28,112 bases of DNA from Bacteroidaceae bacterium. GTDB taxonomy: Bacteria; Bacteroidota; Bacteroidia; Bacteroidales; Bacteroidaceae. A model generated the notes under the pieces. The model did not search any database and was not told the DNA's origin. It saw only the letters and a program-made list of their open reading frames with translations. Every line of letters starts with the position of its first letter. Position 1 is the stretch's first letter. The DNA lies in the NCBI GenBank assembly GCA_900765575.1, contig CAAFRW010000141.1, positions 1 through 28,112 on the forward strand. Reading direction: 5' to 3'. Both the position numbers and the translations under genes were made by a program. Positions 21,237 through 28,112 of this stretch are shown one piece after another.

Positions 21237-24200
21237 TTACTCTTTATCAAATTTGTTCTTTATCATTTTCTCTTTATGCTCCTGGAAGTACTCGTTCAAT
21301 TCCCGGGCATTTCTCATCTTACGACGGTTACGTTTCACACCCGTTCCGGCAAATGAGCAATAAAGCACTGGCACCAGGATTAAGGTCAGGATGGTAGAGA
21401 TGGTTAAACCTCCAATCACCGACACACCTAGCGGACGCCACATTTCAGAACCTTCACCGCTACTGATAGCCATAGGTACCATACCTAAAATGGTAGTAAG
21501 GGTAGTCATTAATACGGGGCGCAAACGGCTACGGCCTGCGGTAACCACAGAGTTGATAATCGACTGGCCACGCTCTCGACATAGAGAGATGTAGTCGATA
21601 AGTACAATACCGTTCTTCACCACAATACCAATCAACATGATACCTCCTAACATACTCATTACGTTTAAGGTGGTTCCGGAGAGGAACAGGGCCAGCAATA
21701 CACCGCTAAAGGCAAACGGAATGGAGAACATGATGATAAACGGATAGGTCAATGACTCAAACTGTGCCGCCATCACAATGAATACCAGAATCACAATAAG
21801 TACACCCAATGTTCCTAAGTCGGTAAATGAATCTTGCTGGTCTTCATACGAACCTGATATCTGGATAGTCAGACCACTTGGTAAATCCATCTTTTCGATA
21901 ACTTTGTTTCCTTCGGCTACCACATCGCCTAAAGGCGCGCCGGAGATAACGGCCGATACGGTTACCACACGTTCACGGTCTTTACGTTCGATAGTAGGAG
22001 GTGCTGAGCGTTCCACCACTTTTCCTACATCTCTTAAACGAACGGGACTGCCGGCGTTGTTATATATCAATATATTCTCCAAGTCTTCGATGCTGGTACG
22101 GAATTCGGGCGCATACCGGACTCTTATATCATATTCGTCACCATCTTCGCGATAGTATGAACTCAAGCTTCCGTTTACGCGGTTACGCAAATAATTGGCG
22201 GCCGTACTTAGATTCAAACCATGTAAGGCAAGTTTCTCGCGGTCGAAGTCTACCTGATATTCCGGTTGATAATCTTGACGGCTGATGTTTACTTCCGATA
22301 CACCTTTAATCTTCAATAATTGGGCTTTCAACTCAGCGGCAGCCTTATCGGTAGCTGTAAAGTTGTAACCGTATATTTCGAAGTCGGCTGTAGACTGTCC
22401 GCCCATACCGCCACTGCTACCTCCTAATATAACTTGTGCTTTAGCCAGTTCCGGATACCGGGCCAAGTCATGACGCATTTCGTCGCAGACTTGTTCCAAG
22501 GTAATGTCACGGTTGGCCGGGTCGGCTAAACGGATGTTGAATGAGATAATGTGCGAACCGTTGTCCTGCATGGAAGCGAAGGTGTTGTCGGAGTCTGCCT
22601 GTCCTACTGTATAGTTACATACAAGCAGGTTCTTTCCGTACTTGCTCATCCAATGTTCAGTCAGTTTCTGTGCCAAATCCTGCGCGCGTTCCACACGGCT
22701 TCCAATCGGCAATTGCAGCTTTATGGATATACGGCTGTTATCCTGCGATGGGAAGAACTCGGAACCAATGCCTTTCAGACAGAAAATACTGCCGGCAAAG
22801 AGTAGAAAACATCCGACAATAATGGTGCCGCGGTGACGTACCGCCCAATTCAAACGGGCTGCGTACCAAGCGTCCAAACGGTCTAAAGCACGTTCAATAG
22901 GCTTGTAGAATGCAAGGAACACCTTACTCTGTTTCTTCTGTAAGCGTAAGAGTTGCGAACAAAGCATTGGAGTAAGCGATAACGCTGAAATGGTTGAGAT
23001 AGTCATGATGACACACATCATCCAGCCTAACTGACGGAACAAGACACCCGTCATACCGCTAACCATGGTAAGTGGGAAGAATACGGCAATCATCGTTAAA
23101 GTAGAAGCGATAACGGAGATAGCGACTTCGTTCGTTCCGTGTACGGCAGCTTGTTTCGGGTCGGAGCCGCGTTCAATATGCGTCGTTACGTTTTCGAGTA
23201 CCACAATGGCATCATCCACAACGTTACCGATGGCGATGGACAAACAGGACAGGGAGATAATGTTCAGAGAACCTCCGTCTGTAATGGCCAGATAGATGAA
23301 CGAGGCAATCAATGAAAGCGGGATGGTGATACAGATAATGACTGTAGCACGCCAACGTCCCAAGAATGCGAACACCACTAAAATAACGAAGAGCAATGCA
23401 TATAGAATTGTTTCCGTTAAACTGTCGATGGTATTTAAAATGTTATCAGAGGTATTGACGATGACTCCTAACTGCACATCACTGGGCAATGATTTCTGTA
23501 AGCGTGGTAATTGTTTCATCACCGCTTTAGAGATACTTACCGAATTGGCACCCGATTGTTTCTGTACCACAATCATGGCTCCCTGGCGTCCGTTATTGTA
23601 AGTCTTTTGAGCCCGTTCCTCAACGGAATCGAATACCCTGGCTACATCACGTAAATATACCGAAGCTCCGTTATGTGTACCTACAACAATGTTCTCCATT
23701 TGTTTCGGGTCACTGAATTCTCCTTCTACACGCAAAGAGTAAGTGGAGTTACCAATATCGAAAGTTCCGCCCGGTACGTTCTTGTTCTCGGCACCGATAA
23801 CCGAACTGATGGTTTCTACACTTAAATCGTAAGCTTCCAGTTTGTTAGGGTCGCAATATACATTGATTTCGCGTTTTGGCGCACCACTGATGGATACGGT
23901 ACCTACTCCGGGAATACGTGCCAAAGGGTTCACTACATTGTCATCCAATATCTTATATAAGGCCGACTGGCTCTCATCTGCCTGTACGGACAGAAGTAAG
24001 ATAGGAATCATATCGGTACTGAACTTGAAAATGATAGGCGTGTTTACCTCATCGGGCAACTGAGATGAAACCATGTCCAATTTGTCGCGTACATCATTGG
24101 TTAAGACATCAATATCATAACCATATTCAAATTCCAGCGTAATAACCGAAATGTTTTCGGACGAACGGGACGTGATATGTTTTAAGTTACTGACAGAGTT

Positions 24201-24413
24201 CAGCGTGTTTTCCAACGGACGTGTTACATTGTTTTCAATATCCGATGCACTGGCACCCTGATAGGATGTCATGACCATAATCGTGTTGGTCTCGATATCC
24301 GGATACAGGTCGACCGGCAATTTCGAAAGAGAAAACAGACCAAATATAGCTACTGCCAGAAAGCAGAGCGAGGTCATAATCGGTTTCTTAACCGAACCTT
24401 CGTATAAACTCAT
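21237..24413 (-). CDS. RND efflux pump, inner-membrane permease (HAE1/AcrB type)
   Basis: This 1058-residue proton-driven exporter subunit has the N-terminal signature SVKKPIMTSLCFLAVAIFGLFSLSKLPVDLYPDIE. The first transmembrane bundle includes the proton-relay aspartates in IAIGNVVDDAIVVLENV (Asp400/Asp401, equivalent to AcrB Asp407/408). The second bundle has GIMLIGIVVKNGIVLIDY with the partner lysine. Two large porter/docking loops and the RPVLMTTLTTILGMVPMA motif complete the family pattern, at normal length. It works with the membrane-fusion protein and TolC protein encoded just upstream to form a tripartite envelope-spanning pump. The double-Asp form suggests organic substrates (drugs, bile acids, lipids) rather than the heavy-metal type, an inference from subfamily pattern only. 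Codon use and GC match the neighbours. Confidence 0.94.
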   Translation of the reverse strand: MSLYEGSVKKPIMTSLCFLAVAIFGLFSLSKLPVDLYPDIETNTIMVMTSYQGASASDIENNVTRPLENTLNSVSNLKHITSRSSENISVITLEFEYGYDIDVLTNDVRDKLDMVSSQLPDEVNTPIIFKFSTDMIPILLLSVQADESQSALYKILDDNVVNPLARIPGVGTVSISGAPKREINVYCDPNKLEAYDLSVETISSVIGAENKNVPGGTFDIGNSTYSLRVEGEFSDPKQMENIVVGTHNGASVYLRDVARVFDSVEERAQKTYNNGRQGAMIVVQKQSGANSVSISKAVMKQLPRLQKSLPSDVQLGVIVNTSDNILNTIDSLTETILYALLFVILVVFAFLGRWRATVIICITIPLSLIASFIYLAITDGGSLNIISLSCLSIAIGNVVDDAIVVLENVTTHIERGSDPKQAAVHGTNEVAISVIASTLTMIAVFFPLTMVSGMTGVLFRQLGWMMCVIMTISTISALSLTPMLCSQLLRLQKKQSKVFLAFYKPIERALDRLDAWYAARLNWAVRHRGTIIVGCFLLFAGSIFCLKGIGSEFFPSQDNSRISIKLQLPIGSRVERAQDLAQKLTEHWMSKYGKNLLVCNYTVGQADSDNTFASMQDNGSHIISFNIRLADPANRDITLEQVCDEMRHDLARYPELAKAQVILGGSSGGMGGQSTADFEIYGYNFTATDKAAAELKAQLLKIKGVSEVNISRQDYQPEYQVDFDREKLALHGLNLSTAANYLRNRVNGSLSSYYREDGDEYDIRVRYAPEFRTSIEDLENILIYNNAGSPVRLRDVGKVVERSAPPTIERKDRERVVTVSAVISGAPLGDVVAEGNKVIEKMDLPSGLTIQISGSYEDQQDSFTDLGTLGVLIVILVFIVMAAQFESLTYPFIIMFSIPFAFSGVLLALFLSGTTLNVMSMLGGIMLIGIVVKNGIVLIDYISLCRERGQSIINSVVTAGRSRLRPVLMTTLTTILGMVPMAISSGEGSEMWRPLGVSVIGGLTISTILTLILVPVLYCSFAGTGVKRNRRKMRNARELNEYFQEHKEKMIKNKFDKE

Positions 24414-24440
24414 AGGTTGTGTTATTAGTTGTTTTTTACT

Positions 24441-25466
24441 TTACTTTTCTACCTCTACTTCTACACCATTCGCTAAGCGGCTTTGTCCGGCAATAACGAC
24501 TTGTGAATTATCGGGTACACCTGAAATCAACTCATACTCAGTGTCCATGCGGCGTCCCAGTTCCACTTTGTTGTAGGTTACCTTTCCGTCTTTATAAACG
24601 TACACATAACGGTCGCCCGAGCCGGCTTGTTTTACAATAGCCATATCCGGAACTACGACGTGTTCTTTTGTTCCGAAGTTCAATGTTACACGGCCGAACA
24701 TTCCGGGGCGTACACGTTGGTTCGCATTGGCAATAGATACTTCTACCGGGAACGTGTGCGTGTTTGAATCAATAGTAGGATAGATAAGAGTGATTTTTCC
24801 GTCAAAGACTTCATCACCGTATACATCTAATTTAATAGAGGCAGCTGCTCCTAATTTAACTAAAGGGAAATAGGTTTCCGAAACATTAATTATCAGTTTT
24901 ACAGGAGAAATACGTTCAACCACCAATACAGGGTTACCACCGCTGTACATATCGCCGTTGTCGTAATTCCGGGCTGTGATGATGCCGGATACAGGGCTTA
25001 GTAATTGAGTGTTTTCCAGTAAATTGTTGTAGGCAGTTTGGCGTACGTCCAAGTTCATCTTAGCGGCATCCCATTCTGATTTCGAAACACCTCCTACTTT
25101 ATAGAGTTCATCAATACGTTTAAACTCTATTTCCTGGTTCTCTAACTGGAATTTGGTCTGATTTAAATTCGCCGCATCCATTTGCACCAATTTTTGTCCT
25201 TTTGTTACCTTATCGCCTACTTCTACATATATCTTCTCGATACGTACGGGAGACGATGGAGCAATATTGTTTTTTACATCAGCTTCAACCGTAGCTGTAT
25301 ATTCTACAATCTGGTCTACGCCACGGGCTGTTACCGTAGAGAGTTTTACGCTGGGTTTTTCTGAGTTGGCATTGGCTTTAGCTTCTTCTTTTGTTTCAGA
25401 ACCGCTACATGCGCCAATGAATGCTGCCATCATAAGGATGGCTACTGAATAGATATTCTTTTTCAT
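24441..25466 (-). CDS. RND efflux periplasmic adaptor (membrane-fusion protein), lipoprotein
   Basis: This 341-residue adaptor is anchored by lipidation at Cys20 (lipobox FIGAC). The HlyD/AcrA order is visible: a split lipoyl domain (VRIEKIYVEVGDKVTKGQKLVQMD ... LLSPVSGIITARNYDNGDMY), a helical hairpin between them (KFQLENQEIEFKRIDELYKVGGVSKSEWDAAKMNL), a beta-barrel domain (VKLIINVSETYFPLVKLG) and a membrane-proximal domain ending GVEVEVEK. Length is somewhat short, typical of Bacteroidota adaptors with a short hairpin. It links the RND permease (27 bases downstream) to the TolC-like protein (29 bases upstream). Same operon. Confidence 0.93.
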   Translation of the reverse strand: MKKNIYSVAILMMAAFIGACSGSETKEEAKANANSEKPSVKLSTVTARGVDQIVEYTATVEADVKNNIAPSSPVRIEKIYVEVGDKVTKGQKLVQMDAANLNQTKFQLENQEIEFKRIDELYKVGGVSKSEWDAAKMNLDVRQTAYNNLLENTQLLSPVSGIITARNYDNGDMYSGGNPVLVVERISPVKLIINVSETYFPLVKLGAAASIKLDVYGDEVFDGKITLIYPTIDSNTHTFPVEVSIANANQRVRPGMFGRVTLNFGTKEHVVVPDMAIVKQAGSGDRYVYVYKDGKVTYNKVELGRRMDTEYELISGVPDNSQVVIAGQSRLANGVEVEVEK

Positions 25467-25495
25467 ATTGTTATAGGTTTTTTTTCGTGTGTAAT

Positions 25496-26818
25496 TTATT
25501 CGTTTACATAATCTCTGCCCAATACTTTGTCCAAATCGGCCTTAGCGGTCAGATAGTCGTATATAGACTGGTTGTATGTAAGTTGTGCTTGTGTTAGAGC
25601 TACTTCGGAACTGTTCAACTCAAGAATGGTTCCTTTTCCTATTTCGTATCTCTTTTCGGCAATCAATCTTCCTTTTTCTGCCTGTACCACAGCTTCCCGG
25701 TTGCTGATAACCTGTTCGGTGCTGGCAGCCATGTTATCGAGGTAGCTTTTTACTTGCATATTCAGTTGGCGTTCGGTATTTATTTTGGTTTCATTCAATT
25801 GTTTCATTTGAATCTTAGCTTGCTTGACTTTTGAAAAGTTGCTTCCCTTGAAAAGAGGAATACTCAGATTCAACCCAATAGTTGAGTACGGATTCCATTT
25901 ATAATCACCGAATTTGAAATCATTTGTCAGCGTTGTATACAGATACTGGAACGATAGCGACAGGGTAGGCATGAAGTTGGTATATTGTATCTTCAGGTTC
26001 TGCTGTAACATCTTCTCGTTTAAATCCAATTGCTTTAAGTCGCTATTGTTTTGCAAACTGAGCGGGTTGGCGTCTAGTTGACGTTGGAACATCACCATTT
26101 CATAATCTTTCAAATTACCTGTTACTACAATATCGAGTTCAGAGGTCATCCCCATAAGCACCTTTAATTGTAGTTTGGCCAGATTCACCCCATTACGGGC
26201 TGATACGACATTGGGTTTCAAGCTTCTCATTTGTACATCCGCACTAATTTTGTCGTACTCGCTTACAAGGCCTTGTTCATATTTGGCACTAACTACCCGG
26301 AAGTTTTCTTCGCTTTGTGCATAGCTTTTTTGCAATACTTCATAACTGTCTTGCGCTAATAATAGCTGGTAAAAAGCCTTGCTTACTTGGTTTACCATAT
26401 CCAATCTGGAATAGCGGGATTTTTCTACGGCTAGTTCCACATCGGTCTTAGTCAGCTTTATACTCTTGTAGAGCGCGGGTGCGAAGACCGGCAAACTAAT
26501 GGAAAGACCTCCGTTGTAGCTGTTTTCCGTACCGACTTTAACTTGGTCGTTACCCATAGCAAAGGTTTGTTTTTCAATGGTTCGCGTGTAAGAACCTATT
26601 AAGCTAGCTTCCGGAAATAATCCCCAGATAGCTTCTTTTTTGCTCGATTCCTTCAGTTGAATCTCTTGGTCGGCAACTTTGATGGTTGGATTTTCACTTA
26701 AAGCGATGTCGATTGCTTTTTCCAAAGTTAAGGTTATGGTTTCTTGAGCGCCAATAGGGTTTGTTAATAGTAATATGGCTAAAGCAAGAATACTCTTCTT
26801 TTTCGTTAAAGGTCTCAT
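25496..26818 (-). CDS. TolC-family outer-membrane efflux protein
   Basis: This 440-residue outer-membrane channel has a signal peptide (KKSILALAILLLTNPIGAQ). Two outer-membrane-efflux repeats are visible: ITLTLEKAIDIALSENPTIKVADQEI and KQLDLNEKMLQQNL, each followed by beta segments (EASLIGSYTRTIE; PTLSLSFQYLYTTL) and a long coiled-coil helix. The family's SIPLFKG-type strand motif is present (LNLSIPLFKGSN). Its start overlaps the tetR stop by 4 bases, so it is translationally coupled to the regulator. It forms the exit duct for the RND pump. Confidence 0.93.
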   Translation of the reverse strand: MRPLTKKKSILALAILLLTNPIGAQETITLTLEKAIDIALSENPTIKVADQEIQLKESSKKEAIWGLFPEASLIGSYTRTIEKQTFAMGNDQVKVGTENSYNGGLSISLPVFAPALYKSIKLTKTDVELAVEKSRYSRLDMVNQVSKAFYQLLLAQDSYEVLQKSYAQSEENFRVVSAKYEQGLVSEYDKISADVQMRSLKPNVVSARNGVNLAKLQLKVLMGMTSELDIVVTGNLKDYEMVMFQRQLDANPLSLQNNSDLKQLDLNEKMLQQNLKIQYTNFMPTLSLSFQYLYTTLTNDFKFGDYKWNPYSTIGLNLSIPLFKGSNFSKVKQAKIQMKQLNETKINTERQLNMQVKSYLDNMAASTEQVISNREAVVQAEKGRLIAEKRYEIGKGTILELNSSEVALTQAQLTYNQSIYDYLTAKADLDKVLGRDYVNE

Positions 26819-27474
26819 TCTATTTTCTGTTTTAATTTGATTTTATTTTCTTTTTCGGTAATAATACGGTCAAAAGTTTGCTTCCCTTTTTCTGTGGATA
26901 TGCCTCGGATATAAATAAGAAGAAGCGTTCTGAAAATTTCATCTAACGGATAAATATGGCCTAAGTCGTCTCTCATTATTCGGTCACTTTGCGAATTCAT
27001 CAGCTGGATAACGATATTCATGTCTAAATCATCTCTGAATAATCCTTGTTCCACTCCTTTTTTGAAAAATTGTACAGTGGCTTTCTGGTTGTTGTCACGT
27101 TCTCTTTTCATGTGCCCCATCACATTGGGGTATTTCTTTATATCTTCAAAGAAACGGTAATTGACATGCCGCAAGTCTTCGAGGTTTCTAAAATAGAAAT
27201 CTAAAATAACCTCTAAGATATTGCTGGATTTTTCATACACAGACAGCATGTATTCCCGTGTTTCTTGTTGACGGCGTTTTACACATTCAAACAGCAATTC
27301 TTCTTTGTCTTTGAATGTCTCGTATAAGGTCCGCTTGGAAATGGATAGTCGATTAGCGATATCATCCATTTTTACAGGCTTGATACCTTCCGTCATGAAT
27401 GCATTGATAGCCGTAGCTATAATGCGCTCGTGTAATTCGGATTTTGCGTTTGTCTCCTTGATTCCGGTGTCCAT
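26815..27474 (-). CDS. TetR/AcrR-family transcriptional regulator
   Basis: This 219-residue regulator has an N-terminal helix-turn-helix (ERIIATAINAFMTEGIKPVKMDDIANRLSISKRTLYETFKDKEEL, ~16-60), the invariant TetR pattern ending in YETFKDKEEL. The remaining helical domain is a ligand-sensing region with no family-specific motif I recognise. It is the first gene of the efflux operon, and its stop overlaps the tolC-like start by 4 bases. A 10-base-arm palindrome just upstream is its likely operator, so it probably represses the whole operon, itself included, until a pump substrate binds. Confidence 0.92.
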   Translation of the reverse strand: MDTGIKETNAKSELHERIIATAINAFMTEGIKPVKMDDIANRLSISKRTLYETFKDKEELLFECVKRRQQETREYMLSVYEKSSNILEVILDFYFRNLEDLRHVNYRFFEDIKKYPNVMGHMKRERDNNQKATVQFFKKGVEQGLFRDDLDMNIVIQLMNSQSDRIMRDDLGHIYPLDEIFRTLLLIYIRGISTEKGKQTFDRIITEKENKIKLKQKIE

Positions 27475-27502
27475 TATTATTCTCTGTTAAGCAATCAGGC
27501 TG

Positions 27503-27541
27503 CAAAGATGGTTGAAAACTTTCTAATTAGCGAAAGTTTTC
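27503..27541 (-). promoter_or_regulatory. TetR operator palindrome and promoter of the efflux operon
   Basis: GAAAACTTTC (27514-27523) and GAAAGTTTTC (27532-27541) are perfect 10-base inverted arms with an 8-base spacer, a typical TetR-family operator size. On the minus strand CATCTTTG (27510-27503) is one base off the -7 consensus TAnnTTTG, and a TTTC in the distal arm sits about 21 bases upstream at -33. The operator therefore covers the -33 box and the spacer, a classic repressor placement. Confidence 0.75.
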
Positions 27542-27586
27542 TAATAGTATTCTTTCTTTTTATGTACTTTTCACATTCTAGGATAG

Positions 27587-27620
27587 AATATGATAAAAAA
27601 TCATATTTTTTTAATTTTTT
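27587..27620 (+). terminator. Weak A/T hairpin with T-tract near the composition boundary
   Basis: AATATGAT (27587-27594) and ATCATATT (27600-27607) pair over 8 bases around a 5-A loop and are followed by an interrupted run of T. It has terminator form on the plus strand but an almost all-A/T stem, and no plus-strand gene ends before it. It marks roughly where the low-GC sequence begins. Confidence 0.3.
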
Positions 27621-27648
27621 AGGGGAATTTAGGTTTTAGATGGAGTAA

Positions 27649-28112
27649 ATAATATATGAAGTAACACGAATACCAAAAGAAGATGTATTAAAAGGAACAA
27701 TAATAAATAGCGAGTATCCTATTTTAAATATAAATGAAAAGAGAAGAACATCAGATTTAATAATAGAATTGGAAGATAGTGTAATAAATCTAGAGATGAA
27801 TAATCATTATTATAAAAAATTAAATAAAAGAAATGATATATATTTATTTAAAATAGTATCATTATCAGATAAAAGTGTAACAATACAAATAAATATAAAT
27901 AATTTTAGGTCAAAGGATGGACAAGTAATAAAAAGATATACATTAAAGGACGATGAAGGAAAAGAAGAAGATGAAATAGGATTAATAAAATATGATATAT
28001 ATCTTGAAAATATAAAAGAAAAATATTATAATAACGATAAGTTAACAAAGTTAGAGAAATATATGTTAATGCTAAAATTAAGAAAAAGAGAAGAACTTTT
28101 AGAAGTGTCTAA
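27649..28112 (+). pseudogene. Truncated PD-(D/E)XK nuclease-family transposase (Rpn-like), low-GC foreign DNA
   Basis: From 27649 to the window end one frame stays open with no stop for ~154 codons, but it has no start codon at its left end (TAA at 27646-27648 precedes it). The first in-frame ATG is at 27796. The translation fits the Rpn/PD-(D/E)XK transposase group. Counting from Glu at 27658, it has PILNINEKRRTSDLIIELED (21-40) and then NLEMNNHYYKK (44-54), which supply the Asp33 ... Glu46-x-Asn48 nuclease core. The tail includes IGLIKYDIYLENIKEKYY and KLTKLEKYMLMLKLRKREEL, matching the usual C-terminal part. The N-terminal ~50-80 residues of a full protein are missing. Codon use (ATA, AGA, TTA) and 13-17% GC in sampled lines are wholly unlike the rest of the window and typical of Clostridia/Mollicutes. 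Confidence 0.7.

Noticed and set aside
1..28112. tRNA, rRNA, complete insertion sequence or integrase attachment site
   Set aside because: I saw no tRNA-like cloverleaf, no rRNA sequence, no complete transposase with terminal repeats and no integrase gene.

Overview
The window comes from a Bacteroidales genome of the Bacteroides/Parabacteroides type. The evidence is SusC/SusD pairs, an ECF sigma/FecR-type anti-sigma pair, LPxTG-free lipoproteins with Bacteroides-style lipoboxes, and promoters with the Bacteroidota -7 motif TAnnTTTG. The last ~460 bases differ sharply: 13-17% GC in two hand-counted 60-base lines against roughly 35-55% elsewhere. They look like Firmicutes/Mollicutes-type DNA, so the end of the window is either a chimeric join or a recent foreign insertion. 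Layout: 1-144 (-) is the first 48 codons of a SusC-like receptor. 574-4113 (-) is a two-gene operon for a secreted beta-propeller glycosidase-like protein and a heparinase II/III-superfamily polysaccharide lyase. Just upstream of the lyase start lies what looks like the C-terminal remnant of a lost gene. 4446-14700 (+) is a regulated outer-membrane uptake locus: ECF sigma factor, FecR anti-sigma, SusC-like transporter with STN signalling domain, SusD-like lipoprotein, DUF4843 lipoprotein, PKD-like lipoprotein and a periplasmic thioredoxin-fold protein, closed by a strong terminator. 14897-16045 (+) is an AraJ-like MFS exporter. 16046-16972 is a 927-base gene-free region between convergent genes, packed with inverted and direct repeats. 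16973-20736 (-) is a tightly overlapping three-gene cassette (SGNH hydrolase, SGNH hydrolase, MBOAT acyltransferase), predicted to O-acetylate a cell-envelope polymer. 20940-27474 (-) is a five-gene efflux operon (TetR, TolC, membrane-fusion protein, RND pump, PII-like protein) with a clear palindromic operator upstream. How the parts work together: in the 4.4-14.7 kb locus a ligand sensed by SusC (STN domain) should relieve FecR inhibition of the ECF sigma factor, which then raises transcription of the transporter genes. A 35-base motif with fixed spacing repeats just upstream of both fecR and susC and is a good candidate for the sigma-dependent promoter. A different repeated motif (TGTTAC twice, 22 bases apart) lies upstream of both the sigma gene and the left-hand susC, hinting at a shared regulator for the two uptake loci. 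The most unusual parts are the repeat-dense intergenic region, the duplicated candidate ECF promoter, the PII-like protein inside the efflux operon, and the truncated low-GC PD-(D/E)XK transposase-family fragment at the right edge.
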